This document shows, piece by piece, positions 12,601 through 23,883 of a DNA stretch of 64,000 nt. Made by a program: the position numbers and the translations under genes. Position 1 is the first letter of the stretch. Each line of letters begins with the position of its first letter. Source of the DNA: Agrypnia vestita (taxonomy: Eukaryota; Arthropoda; Insecta; Trichoptera; Phryganeidae); contig JADDOH010002099.1 in assembly GCA_016648135.1 (NCBI GenBank), forward strand, positions 1 to 64,000, read 5' to 3'. The notes below the pieces were generated by a model. It had not been told where the DNA came from and made no database searches. It was given only the letters and a program-made list of their open reading frames with translations.

Positions 12601-13219
12601 CTAAAAACACCTTAATTAATATTTAAAAATAAAAATTCCAAAGTATTAAATGTGAATAAATGACGTAATTATAAAACAGAATTATATCACTAGAATAGTA
12701 TCACAATACTTCAAAATCTTGTCTCAGAAAGTGTCATGTGCTTCTAGTTCAATTGTTTGTCCCTAGAGGGCACTAGTGTCATTGTAATATTATAAACATA
12801 CCAAACATAAACAGTGTGTAACGTAATGTATTTTTTTGAGTTGTGACTATTTGAGTGGGGGTGCGATATCTACTTATTTTATACATTTATTATTTTTTAT
12901 ACATATTTAAACAAATTTCAAAAATTTGATAGATGTGGTAGTCTATCGTGGGTGGAATTAGTGAATGTTGTAAGCCCTGGGCCATCGTATGAAAGGCATG
13001 TTTCTCATATAAATAGCTTCATCTCTGTGATACTTTTATAATTTATCTTAATTAAGTATTATATTATTGTACTTTATGTTTGAAGTTAGTTAAATGTGTG
13101 AAGTCATCCACTTGTATAACTCACAGTAGATATTGAAAGAAGAGTGTTTTTAAGTGAATATTTCAATTATTTTTTTTTAATTGGTTCAGCAACATTGTAG
13201 ATTGACATTCAAAAAAAAT

Positions 13220-13377
13220 ATTGATTGTATTATCTGTATGTATCGACTTATATAATTTGATTAATAACACCTACATGTTTCGGAAAAACCTTTCCATCGA
13301 TGGAAAGGTTTTCCCGAAACATATAGGTGTAATTAATCAAATAATATAAGTAGATGCATACAAATAATACAATCAAT
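13220..13377. repeat. Palindromic hammerhead-derived unit 3 (ribozyme cores lost)
   Basis: A nearly perfect palindrome. Both arms keep the CCGAAACAT-TAGGTGT part of the hammerhead, but at the centre the two arms meet at CATCGATG, so the CTGATGA core and 5' stem I are missing. Same family as the unit at 52679-52862. Confidence 0.75.
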
Positions 13378-13389
13378 ACCTATTTATTT

Positions 13390-14740
13390 TTTTTAATATT
13401 TCAATGTTATGTCAAATATTTTAGAAGTATCTGGAAATGTATCCAGATACTCGTTAGTGCAGCCTATTTAAAATTTCCATATTTCAATATCATAATATCC
13501 CCTAATCACCCCATTATATCACCACAGTATATCCAGAACAGTAGTTTATCTCCGACCTGTCAGCGAGTTATTAGCCTACTAATGCGTTGACGCTAGGGTT
13601 GTCACTTTACTCGTAGTGTCTGAGATTCCGACGCATAAGGTAGACATGAAACCTGAAAATTTCTGTAATTAGTATACCTAGTTTCTGCACTTAAATTGCA
13701 AGAACGCTGATTAACATCAACATAGACTTTTAAAACTCACAGTCTTTGTGATAATCTTCACACCTTTTTAGTAAAGCACCACAAACATAAAAAAAGGCAT
13801 TTTTTTCTAAAGCGGCGGCTGTGAGCGCGAATGGCACCGAAGGCACGGCCCTTACTGCTGCCGCCTTATGTCCCCATATTTTATGTCAATGTGTGCATCA
13901 CAGTGCGTGCGTACACGGCGCTGAGCACGCACGCTCATATTCTAATGGGTAGCGGCCAGTTTGTATGAAGACGTATTACTCTTCTTAGTATACTGTGATA
14001 TCATGCTCTGATCTCCAAAATCTCGTTATCGACAATTTTGCTCAAATAATTTTTATTTGTCAAAAATGTCTAAAGAGCTAGACATAAACCGCCTCAGTTT
14101 GATAGAAGCAAAAATTATTACATGCAATATGGATTTTGTACCCCCATACATTTTATCCTAAGGACAACTAAAATTATCGTAAATGAATATTGTGTTCCTT
14201 AAGATACACAGTAAAACAATAAGTGTAACCAAATAGTGCCACCCCACAAAATTCAAAAACTTTTCCAATCCCTTATACAGGTTCTACATTCAATATTTCA
14301 ACAATGTGGATAAGTTTAATTGTCGAAAAAGCACTTTAATTGTTATCCCTAAAATGTTTAGGTGATCTCTTGTCATCATCAACTAGTTTTCATATTGTGG
14401 CGAGCAAGCAAATAGGGACACTTACATACTATCTGCAATATTGCCAATCTACAATAATGCCAAAATTAATAATATACAGTTATACTTTTCCAAGAAATTT
14501 AACCCAGAAGCATGAAGCAGTTTGTTTTCCCTCTATTTTAAAATAATAAAAAAAACAGAAATGGAAAGGGTGTTTCATGACCCACCATTAATTGGTTAGA
14601 TTCCTGGAATGTAGCAGGTAGTTGGGGAGCAAATTAATAGTGATACTTGTCAGTCATATTTTTTGAATAAGTGTTTTCTGCTCTAAAGTTTTGAATTCTG
14701 TTTTTTGTAACTATTTTACAAATGAAAAAATTATAGTAGT
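13390..14740. other. Gene-free stretch with one GC-rich island
   Basis: A GC-rich island at 13810-13960 (GCGGCGGCTGTGAGCGCG and later GCGTGCGTACACGGC) stands out; no open frame or exon fits it. The rest is AT-rich. Confidence 0.4.
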
Positions 14741-14748
14741 GCATACAA

Positions 14749-15095
14749 TGGGTAGAAATAAACATTGTGATCCCAACACTAGAAAATTAAAAATGTCATT
14801 ACTTGATGAAGATTGAAGCATAACACAAACTGCAAACCATATGAAAATTTCACAGAATATCGTATTTAATGCCATAAAACATGTGAAAACTCACAAAACC
14901 TGTGAAATATCATCACTAAATAACATAAAAGGAAGAAAACTTCACAAGATGACAGAGTGATGGTTCGGATCTTGAAGAATGACCCCTTTAGATGGCTGTA
15001 GAAATTCAAAAGGAGATTTCTACTCATAAAGACATCTCCATCAGTGTGTGGACAGTTCGTAGAAGACTTGGAGAAGCTGGTCTAAAAGGGTCCAT
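14749..15095 (+). pseudogene. Tc1-like transposase N-terminal fragment
   Basis: Broken plus-strand frame starting MGRNKHCDPNTRKLKMSLLDED and continuing, after stops and shifts, to ISVWTVRRRLGEAGLKG at about 15031-15090. These are the first and second helix-turn-helix regions of Tc1 transposases. The DDE domain is absent; from about 15095 unrelated repeat sequence follows. Confidence 0.75.
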
Positions 15096-15245
15096 CATCA
15101 GGTTGATGATAATGGACCCTGCAATGGGATCCGAAACGTTGGCCAGAGAGGTCACATGTACATGGCAGAATATCCCAGAAAACTATACACAGAACATTCT
15201 GAACGGCTGTGAAAACCTAAGGACATTTTTATATCTAATTTATTA
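15095..15245 (+). repeat. Penelope/hammerhead-flank-like repeat segment
   Basis: Contains GATGATAATGGACCC, TGGGATCCGAAACG (a hammerhead-like block with a decayed core) and then a tail ending CTGTGAAAACCTAAGGAC. The tail matches, in reverse, 55010-55110 and 55178-55260 in a symporter intron, so all three are pieces of one repeat family. Confidence 0.5.
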
Positions 15246-15279
15246 ATACCCGACACAATTGCAGGAAAAAAGCCATCTG

Positions 15280-15445
15280 CGGAAGACCGAGTATGATCAG
15301 GTGAACCTGTGAGGATATTGGAGGAAGGTGCTCTTAGAAGATTCAACAACAACAACAACCGGCAAGTGGTATGCCAAGTGTGGCGTCTTGTCCTCTCTGT
15401 CAATTTCTGCGGAGAAGCCGTGTGATGGTAAGTTGGTCGGTTACT
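15280..15445 (+). repeat. LINE/SINE tail repeat, copy 1
   Basis: Contains CAACAACAACAAC and ends in GTGTGATGGTAAGTTGGT. The last 70 bases match 16090-16180 (copy 2), where the repeat is inserted into a TTAA-flanked MITE. It looks like the 3' end of a retroelement. Confidence 0.5.
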
Positions 15446-15749
15446 TGTGGAATGTATGTCCTGCTAATACTTTTTAATTTCCTAGTTTTTCCTGCAGAAC
15501 CAATCTGAAAGTGATTGTCACCCCAACACTCAAAAATAGAGAAACATCAATATACCTGTCAAATTTCAATATGTGTAATAATTGTGATGAAAGTACTGGC
15601 TTTAAGAGGCTCTAGTACACAATTTGCGTATTAGCTCTCGGGAGACTGATTTTAACGTAAGCTTATTAAATCATTTTGCAAAACCCATAGCTAAACAAGC
15701 TTTTAATAAATTTTATTATAATAGATGCATTTATTCTTGAAGCATTTCC

Positions 15750-16600
15750 TTAAAAAAATATGAATAAATATAGCGCGGAATGTACCCTGTCTGCCGCGCA
15801 ATTTTGCGCACGATTGCTGTTTTTTAGACATTTTTATGTGATGGTTATATTCATGTAAAAATCAACAATAATCGCTAAGAAGTTGCAGTTTCTGACTTCT
15901 CTTTTATATACAGACTCAATATACAGACTTCAATAATTACTTATATTTCAATAATTACTTGTACAATAATTAATGACATGACCAGATTAATTGTGGCATG
16001 ACCAGATTAACCAGATACCGTAAGATGGTCCTGTTAGAAGCCTGAACAACCGTCGAGCTTGCATGCGAAGATGTATACATGTAGAGGAAGCGAAAGTTGT
16101 ATGTCAGGACAGAAGAGTACGGCGCTCTATCCTCTCTGCCTACCCCTACGGGGAAACGGCGTGATGGTAAGTTAGTTAGTTACAATAATTAATTAAGAAA
16201 GTATATAACGAAATTTACTGTCAGAAATGTACGCACATGTTTATCGAATAAAACCATGGAAGCAATAACACTAAAGATATTATATTTCAATATTCTCGTT
16301 CTAAATATATCAAGGAATATAAAAATACTTCATTTTAACACTTTTTTACTAAAAAAAACACCTTTTTTAACAGATAAATAACACAATTAATGCGCAGTTC
16401 GAAAACGTCATTTGGAATGATTTTTGTCCGGTTTGCGCAGCAAATGAGATTACTTGACAAATAGAACTCGTTCATTTATTCAAAAACTTGAGATACAACC
16501 AATGATATGCTTAAAAAACCCATAAACGCATGTAAAATAGGCCAAATTCGCATACATGTCTAGGGAGCGCAGATCTGCGCTCCGGCACCCGACCGGTTAA
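15750..16600. mobile_element. TTAA-flanked (piggyBac-like) MITE, copy 1
   Basis: Ends in GACCGGTTAA at 16600 and starts near the TTAA at 15750. It matches the reverse complement of 26869-27940 over most of its length. A retroelement tail (about 16018-16190) is inserted in it. A perfect 20-base palindrome of GGAGCGCAGA lies near the right end, and GCGCA motifs recur near both ends. Confidence 0.75.
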
Positions 16601-17156
16601 TTTAATATTTGAACTCTTTTTTTATGAAGAAATTAGTAGATGTGTGTGAAAAAAGCTTATTACTACCAACTTTTAAAAAATCAAAACCTTTAATATTAGA
16701 CAAAACTCCAAATTGCGATGGCTGGTTTGCGCAATAGAAATATCGCTTTGATATCAAATAAACAGGTATTTTTCAAGAACACCATGTCATCGTGGAGGTT
16801 CGACATGACAATCCGTGTACGTGTAACAATATATTCATATATGTACCTGTTTTGATTCAAAATGGTTTATATGCCGTTACTGCACAACATTATGCAATTT
16901 CTGCTATCTGTCTTGGGGTTTTAATGACAATTATTTATGAATCCCTTAAGCTCCACGTTCCCCTCAATCAATAAATATCACTCTAATATGACCATGTAGG
17001 TTCATAACTAATCTACAAAAGTCATCATCAAAATATATTATTGCTAAAGTCGTAAATGTAAATTAAGTAATTTCACGGGCATAAAAAAATACATCCTGTC
17101 TATTTTTGAGTGTTGGAGTAACAAACACCAAAATAACAATCTTGTTATTTTCAGAA

Positions 17157-17180
17157 TATATATATATATATATATATATA
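17157..17180. repeat. (TA)n microsatellite
   Basis: Twelve TA units directly before the CAGGGTTATT MITE, which inserts at TA-rich sites. Confidence 0.9.
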
Positions 17181-17554
17181 CAGGGTTATTTGGAATACTT
17201 TAATAACCTCGCAGGACTGTATTCCTGCCTTGATTATGAATCGAAAATGTTCAAGCTATCATGACAATCAAAATCATTTAGCTCATGATCAAAATTTACA
17301 TTGTTTTTTTCCAATATATCTGACTTATTTGTTGTAAAACGATGGGCTATCATTACAGTAACTTATACTGAAAATGAAAAATTCATTCCCTTTAATACAA
17401 ATCAAATAAAATAATAAAAACCTTGGAATTCCAGTTGGAAAATTTTCAGGGTTTTTATCATTTTATTTAACTTGTATTGAATGAATTTAACTTGTACAAA
17501 TGAATTTTTCGTAATATAGTCCTGCGAGGTTATTAATGTTTTCCAAATAACCCT
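17181..17554. mobile_element. Foldback MITE with CAGGGTTATTTGGAA ends
   Basis: Left end CAGGGTTATTTGGAATAC after a (TA)n run; right end CCAAATAACCCT. The next inward block (TTAATAACCTCGCAGGACT) is also inverted at both ends. Internal sequence is related to 20216-20540, 28560-28760 and 32600-32780. Confidence 0.8.
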
Positions 17555-18176
17555 ATATATAATATTATATAACATAATAGCTGTAGTAAATCACAGGAAA
17601 TAATAATAATTAATAACGACGATCCTTGCGTAACATTGCTCGCTGATGTGTATCTAAAGTTGTTACTCAAACAAGTTACGGACAGACAATAAAATTATTA
17701 TATTTAGATAACATTTAGTAGACACACATATTTCATTGTAGGAGCGTGCAGTGATCGAAGGATATGTAAACACATATTTTGTAAAAAATCTAAATGTACC
17801 GTATAATTCAGTCAGATAAATATTTAATTTATTTTTCTCCGAAATATATGTTTACGTAAAAGTCATGCTTCAACATTCTCACTGCGCCTGCTTGATTGTT
17901 TTGATACGACTATAAATCTATGGACGATGAATGTTTGAAATATGATCCATATTATTCAGATTACACATTGTTTATTTGATTTCGTAGTCAGGTGTCTTTG
18001 TGCTCGAGTAGAGTTTCTGCTGCGTCAACTCGAAAGTTTGCCATTCAAGCATTCTTGTAGACCAAGGGTTAGTTTGCATTGTTTTGCGGCCGATTGCGGT
18101 GAGCATTCCTTAAAATTAAAAATTGTGATAGCATTCCTGTTTGATTATGTCCAGATTTTACATTGAGAGTGTCAGA

Positions 18177-21100
18177 ATGTCGAGGCCAGACGACATGGAG
18201 AACCCAAAAAATGTGGACAGCCAACCGATGACGATCAGTGAGCAAAGCGCGCAACCGAAATCCGTTGCGTTTGCGGGAAGCGTCATCACTTATATAGACC
18301 ACGAGGAACCCAACGAAGGAGTCCGTGAGGAATCTCTTCCTCTGGGCAGGGATGTGAGTGTTGTATTTTTTATTAGTTTATACCTCAATGTTTTTCATCC
18401 AGTAATAAAACTACCAATACTAGTAAATAAAAAACACTTCACATTTTGCTTTATAATCGTATTTTATGTGTATACATTTGCAAAAAACAATCCCATTTAC
18501 CTGCTATCCTACTTAACCTAACCCTCTGCTGATCAGACTTTATTTCTTAGAAATTCTTTTGTTATTTAATGTGCCACCTTTGTGTACGTATCCATCCCTT
18601 TCTTGTTCCATGTAGTGGGTCCGTATTCGGGGACTGTCTGGCCCCAATCTGGTAAGACTGGATTCTAATTTTTGGGTATGAACAAAAAGCACTAGTGTTC
18701 ATTGGTACCATATCAGTACCAAGCCGAGCTTACGTGAAGCTCATGTCTCGTTGAGTGCTCATCTCCGAGACGTCTCTCCGCCATCGCTCTTGCCATCGAG
18801 CTTTTTCTGACAAGAGCCTTCACCGAATCCGTGAACTGGAATCACCGAGGATCTCACCCTAATATTATAATGACCGTGCTAGAGACCCGAGTGCCTATGC
18901 CAATTTTCTTTTAAACTCTGTGTGTTTTATATTTCTATTATACATGTACCCTTAGTTTCTTGCCTATTAATAAATTGTTGTGAAAAAGAACTTTCTAAAT
19001 ATACTTTGATAATGATTCGAAAATGTTCAAGCAACTATGACCTAATTATAAATGGTTATGGAGCAGTGACGTGCAGCGCATACAAGCAAAAAAGCTGTGC
19101 ATTCATGCTGTAAACTAATATTAATTAAATAATCCTTATCTTATGAAAAAGTCGATTTAAAATTTTAGCCGTAATTTGCCCTACGGCTAGATGTTTTATT
19201 GCCGGCATTTCATGTCAATGAGTAGCTTGTTAGTCTTGTGGTTAGGACTCTCACCTCATGATCCAAAGGTTCGCATCGCATCGGATCCAAAGATCCGCGG
19301 TTCGAATCTCTCTCCAGACAAGCAAGTTAGTCCTATTTTCATAGCACAAGCGTTTAGCTTAATTTGAAAATAGTAAGAATATTGATGTGACACGAATTCC
19401 GTGTTCACATCTCTATTTTTTTTTTTAAATAAAAAAATTCATAATTTATCTTACTTGTTTGCGCCAAACAAGAAAAATCTAGTTCTGAACTGTGTATTTT
19501 AACTCATCTCTATGTCTGCGGGTTTTTTGTAGTAGACAAGTACATTTTTTATGGAATAGTGTATTTCTTCAAAAGGTCCAATGTCAGGTGGGAACTGCGC
19601 GCATGTCACTTTGCAGAAATTACATTTTTTACAAATTCCACCCAAAACTTTTTGTGTGAATTCTATTTCTCTTTTCTATGGTGAATTCCACCTCAATACC
19701 ATAATTATTATGTTGAATACGTTTGTTCTTTTATTTTATTATTTTTATATGAATCACTGAGTTCAACAGTACAAATTCAATCCGTTTCTATTTACGTGAT
19801 TTAGTTTATGGAAATTTATTAAGAAACTTCGTAAAATGTAGGTTTTTGAACATTTTATATGCAATATGAAAATGTTTACTTATAACCACATTGCCATCAA
19901 TGATATCATAAAACATATATCTGAAATTAGTAATAACCCCGATTTAATTATAAATAAATCGTCTTGGAAACATATATATTGAAATTTTTTTCCATATTAC
20001 CTATATATAAAATATTTATTTATTTAGCATATCCTTGTTTACAATAGTTCTTTTATTTTTTTTTTATATTTATATTTTTATATTTTATAGTGCAGTTATT
20101 TTTGTGGATTGACGCTACTCAGAATAGTTTATTATATTCAGTTAAAAAAAATACAAAATATGTATATAACCATATAGGAATATGCGTATATATTTTTTTA
20201 AATATAGGTATATGTATAGTCGGTCACAACATGCCACTGTTATGGAGATATGTAATATCAAAGTTTGCATTTTTTCCAATACTTCTGACATATTTTTTGC
20301 AAAAAGTTGAGTAAATTATATCAATTATGAAAAATTCATTTGTTTTAATGGAAGTCGAATAAAATGATAAAAACCTTGCAAAAATTGAAACCAGAATTTT
20401 ATTTCAAGATTTTTATAATTTTATCTGAGTTGTATTGATTTTTCATAATCCACATAAATTATTGTAATGATAGTTCAAATTTTTGCATAAAATAAGTCAG
20501 AAATATTGAAAAAAAAATGCAAACTTTGAATTTGCATATCTCCATAACTATTGATATTAGGTCACGTTTGATTGAATATTTTCGACTCATTATCAAGCCA
20601 CCATATACACCTGCGAAGTTTTTTGCTACTAGCTGTGAGGCAGCCTGTATATTGGTGACATTTCTGAATTATTGTTTATTTTTAATTATGAAACATTCAA
20701 ATTTCAGGCACTCGGATCTCGTACAGGTTCTGATGGGCCTGATGTGACTGATGACAAAAAGGAGGAGAAAAAAGAGGAAAAAAAAGAGGATCACAATGAA
20801 GAAAACAATTCAAACAATGCGGAAAAAAAAGAAGAAAGAGGTGATGCCACCGATTCAACTGAAAAGAAGCAGTGTTCTGGATCCGTTGTAGAGCAAGGCA
20901 GATCCGGAAATGTAATTAAATTTTAATCACAATAATTCGTATTCATTTGTGTTACATAGACGACAAGATATTTGTAAATCTATCTATAAAATCAACAAAA
21001 CAAAGCGGAATGTTTGAATGCTGATTAGCGACATAAATTTATTAATAACTTGCAAAAGGGTTCTGAATTTGGGTTATATTTCTTTGGAATTTAAGGAAAA

Positions 21101-21914
21101 AATCAGCAATTTAATTATACGATCAGGCAACCATGACCTAATTAATATTAACAGTTATGGAGCAGTGGCGCGCAGCGTGTATAAGCAAAAAAGCTGTAAA
21201 AATTCTGGGAAACAAATATTAATTAAATTATCCTTATCTTAAGAAAAAGTCTATTTAAAATTCTAACTGTATTTTGTCTAGATGTTTTATTTCCGACTTC
21301 TGTATCCGACTTATACAAAAATATAATAGATGGAATATAATTTAGTAATAAAAAAATCACAAATCTTCTTTTGCTTCGAAAATATATCAAGTTATTTGTA
21401 ACATATGCCTATCTTAACATAATCTTATTTTAAATTTTAAAAATTAAGATAATGAATAAATGTGTTTCTACCGATCAAAGGTTTGATATTTTTTGAACAA
21501 TCTTCGTATGGACAAAAATGTCATAAAAATCCAAAATTAAATATAAATAATATTGAAATATCTGTTAATATGTTATTACGCATACACATATTTAATTTTC
21601 CGATCGCTTGAAAAGTATTAAAAGACTTCGCTTGAGTATATCATATCTCGTCGGTTTCTATAAGTATCAGGTATACTTTGTTTCACATATTTTTGCGCGT
21701 AAAGCATGCAATGAAAGCGTTAAGTATTTGATTTAAATCTGGCTTAATGTTTCAGGTCAAATGCCATGAAGGTTGCGCAGCAAACGTTGATGACAAAAAG
21801 GGGGAGAACGAAGAGGGTCAGACGGAAGGAAAAAAGAAAAAAGAAGAGAAAGATAGCTGTGGAATGAAATGCTTGGCTTTTACACTAGAATGTTGCAATT
21901 GCAACATTCTGTGA
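18177..21914 (+). CDS. Unrecognised 179-residue Lys/Glu-rich protein, three exons
   Basis: Exons 18177-18353, 20708-20911 and 21756-21914 (stop TGA 21912-21914). Every junction is phase 0 with GTGAGT and GTAATT donors and TTTCAG/GTTTCAG acceptors. Exon 1 has KSVAF at about residues 27-31, which fits the RVxF consensus for docking on protein phosphatase 1; this is only a motif match. Exon 2 is highly charged (DDKKEEKKEEKKED), probably helical or disordered. Exon 3 repeats a DDKKGENEE-like charged run and ends in a cysteine cluster, CGMKCLAF then ECCNCNIL, possibly lipidated or metal-binding. No signal peptide or membrane helix is seen. An alternative in-frame ATG at 18147 would add ten residues; 18177 is preferred because a possible acceptor (TGTCCAG) ends at 18153. 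An AATAAA lies at 21991, 77 bases after the stop. I do not recognise the family. Exons 2 and 3 look like relatives, suggesting exon duplication. Confidence 0.6.
18690..18960 (+). repeat. Intron-1 repeat R1, copy 1
   Basis: Roughly 65% similar to 39480-39760. Shared anchors include AGAGCCTTCACCGAA, GCCAGAGAC/GCTAGAGAC, AGTGCCT-TGCCAATTTTC and TTTTATATTTCTA. Nature unknown: LTR piece or an old segmental duplication. Confidence 0.6.
18985..19215 (+). repeat. Repeat R2, copy 1 (intron 1 of the plus-strand gene)
   Basis: About 75% similar to 21105-21300 in intron 2: shared ACTATGACCTAATTA-like, TTATGGAGCAGTG, AAGCAAAAAAGCTGT and TAATCCTTATCTTA-like blocks in the same order. Confidence 0.7.
19222..19378 (+). 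repeat. tRNA-derived SINE, family 1, copy 1
   Basis: A-box-like TTAGTCTTGTGGTTAGGAC, then B box GCGGTTCGAATCTC, then a body CAAGCAAGTTAGTCCT and GCGTTTAGCTTAATTTGAAA shared with 30103-30250. The head contains an internal duplication (GATCCAAAG twice). Confidence 0.7.
20216..20656. mobile_element. Relative of the ACAGGGTGT foldback MITE family
   Basis: Two inverted halves meet around 20390 (an AAAATGATAAAAACCTTG block on each side), ending GTGAGGCAGCCTGTAT. The left terminus is worn. It lies in intron 1 of the plus-strand gene, just upstream of exon 2. Confidence 0.6.
21105..21300 (+). repeat. Repeat R2, copy 2 (intron 2 of the plus-strand gene)
   Basis: Second copy of R2, about 460 bases upstream of exon 3. 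Confidence 0.7.
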
Positions 21915-21999
21915 TACATTGGGTTATGCACACTACAAACTAGCAAACTAAGTGCTTACATTAATGAAATATTAAACTATGTGTAATTAAAATAAATTG

Positions 22000-22878
22000 T
22001 GTAATACAAATACAGATTTTTTTGATATTATTTGGTTCCTGTTTACTTACTGAATGTATTAAAAAACAACATTCTGAACCATTTGGTTTGTTCACTTTCA
22101 TCTTTAAATGATCGGCTCAGCCTGTAAGCTGGCCGTACACGCCAGGGTACATCCGACAGATATATCTGTCAAAAGGGGGGCTGACGGGAAAATCTGTTTA
22201 TGGCACAGATTTGTCTGCCCGTCATCTGCCTGTTTCTCGTCCTTAAAACCAGCAGATCAGACAAACCCGAGCGTCAACTATCCGTATGTGCGCTTAATGT
22301 TATTGTAAGAGCCTGTAAGTTTCACTGTAGTTTTGTAATATATTTCCTCCAGGAAATACACAGGGGTTTAAAACTAATTTTTAATACACCGTTTAGATAT
22401 TACTACTGTTTTATTCACAAAGACGTTCTTGCCAATCGATTCATTTACATACTGAGCCCCATGTACTCATATAGAAACTCGGGAAGAACAAAAGAGACCC
22501 CGCACCAGTGCACGGTTAGTTTTATCAGCTCGCCCCTTCTCCCTCACCAGCAACCGGGCGGCTAGCCTCATAAACACCATAGGTTTCTTTCTAAATTCAC
22601 CTTATCTAGTATTCAAAAGCTGATTTATCCATTCGTAAGAAATTGTACAAATTGTTCAGGTTCATGGATTGACAAATCTTTGGGGAGAGTCATATAGCTA
22701 CATTGATTCCATTTTTTCAGCCATTGTTTCTATTCTTCCAAACCTATAAAGCCACATATACACACATATAAGTTTTTGGTATTTTGAAAGAGACATTACA
22801 GATAACCGTTTTAACAGACAAGTAAATGAGATTGATATTATTAATATTTAAAACATTAACTTTGTGGTTAGACATTAT
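22000..22878. other. Gene-free stretch
   Basis: GC-richer sequence at 22120-22310 (GTACACGCCAGGG, ACAGATATATCTGTC palindrome) looks like a transposon end. Overlapping frames at 22108-22565 have no family match. Confidence 0.4.
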
Positions 22879-22922
22879 AACAGATTGTTAGTTAACTTTG
22901 TAAAAACCACTACCAGAATTTA

Positions 22923-22963
22923 GATCTACCGGTTTCGAGGCGTACCCTCTCTTCATCGGGACC
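22923..22963 (-). ncRNA. Decayed hammerhead motif, opposite arm of the palindrome
   Basis: The mirror copy of the motif at 23077-23118, read on the minus strand: stem I GGTC/GATC (one wobble), core changed to CCGATGA, stem II mostly lost, GAAA and the ACCGGT stem III kept. The altered core uridine should abolish activity. Confidence 0.55.
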
Positions 22964-23076
22964 AACACTACACCACTACATTCACAAGACTAACACGCAT
23001 GTGATCAATTATTGGTGGAAGTGTAACAATACTATGGTTGAGGTGTGTAGTGTTGTGAATATAGTGGTGTAGTGTT

Positions 23077-23118
23077 GGTCCTGATGAAGAGACGGGTACG
23101 TCTCGAAACCGGTAGACC
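23077..23118 (+). ncRNA. Type I hammerhead ribozyme motif in a palindromic unit
   Basis: Stem I is GGTC (23077-23080) with GACC (23115-23118); core CTGATGA is 23081-23087; one extra A; stem II is GAGACG (23089-23094) with CGTCTC (23099-23104) and a GGTA loop; GAA at 23105-23107; stem III is the palindrome ACCGGT (23108-23113); cleavage base A23114. Every stem differs in sequence from the copy at 164-207 yet keeps pairing. Confidence 0.72.
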
Positions 23119-23179
23119 TAAAATCTGTTAGTGGTTTTTACAAAGTTAACTAACAATCTGTTAAATAAGATTGATTGCC

Positions 23180-23520
23180 CGAGTTCAGACATTTAGCAGG
23201 TATGGCGAGCAGATCTAACCTGGTGTCCATGAGGTACATTTATCAATTTTACCAACGTAATGAGGGACGAAATTATAAAGGAAAAAATGTCCAGAGTTGC
23301 ACAGAACGCGACGCATTAAAAATACAAATAAAAAACAATACCAGTTTATACAATACAAAGATTTGGACATACTCAAAATATTGTGTGAATTATTTGAATG
23401 ATAAAAAAAATTGGAATAATATTTATAGATTTCAAAAAAGCATTTGACACACTGGAACACGAGATTTTACTGACAGTAATGGATGAATGTGAAATACGAG
23501 AAACACAAAAAAAAATTACA
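23180..23520 (+). pseudogene. LINE reverse transcriptase fragment
   Basis: From 23413 the frame reads IIFIDFKKAFDTLEHEILL, reverse-transcriptase motif A (FxDxxKAFD) of non-LTR retrotransposons. Flanking sequence is broken by stops. It directly follows palindromic hammerhead unit 1. Confidence 0.7.
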
Positions 23521-23883
23521 TGACAAACACAAAACTTACGCCATGTGGTTGAAACTATATGATTGAAATAAAAAATTCGTTCTTAAAATAAGTATAGAAA
23601 TCGCCGGTTTTGAAATGACAGAAGTATATCTTTTTGCTCATGTGTATTTCAAGATATTCGAAACTTACAGTGCTAGATTTTTTAATCACGTTCCTGATAA
23701 TAAATGTGTTTCGGGCCGCATATAAAAGCTTGGCGGGCCGCAGGTTGAGTATGGCTGCTCTAAACAATGAGGGTGGTGTCTTGTCAATTCTTGTTTTTTT
23801 CCCTGCTGTTTTTTCTTTGTTCGTCTTACCTTCTAATTGTATGCATTACGTAGGTGTACTCTTCGTTAATCTAATCTTGAAAT

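Larger units (their letters stand above)
16601..18140. other. Upstream region of the plus-strand gene
   Basis: Contains the MITE at 17181-17554 and a repeat block at 17790-17895 (AAAAGTCATGCTTC family). 17990-18100 is less AT-rich and may hold the promoter or a 5' untranslated exon (a possible GTGAGC donor at about 18100), but no core element is clear. Confidence 0.35.
22879..23162. repeat. Palindromic hammerhead unit 1
   Basis: Inverted arms of about 120 bases start with AACAGATTGTTAG at 22879 and end with its complement at 23162. Each arm carries a hammerhead motif reading outward; about 50 bases of non-palindromic spacer separate them. Arm identity is high, with most differences in the decayed left arm. 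Confidence 0.8.

Noticed and set aside
15100..15150. A fourth intact hammerhead (GATGATAATGGACCC to GATCCGAAACG)
   Set aside because: The core first base is changed, extra bases lie between core and stem II, and stem I does not pair; kept only as a repeat relic.
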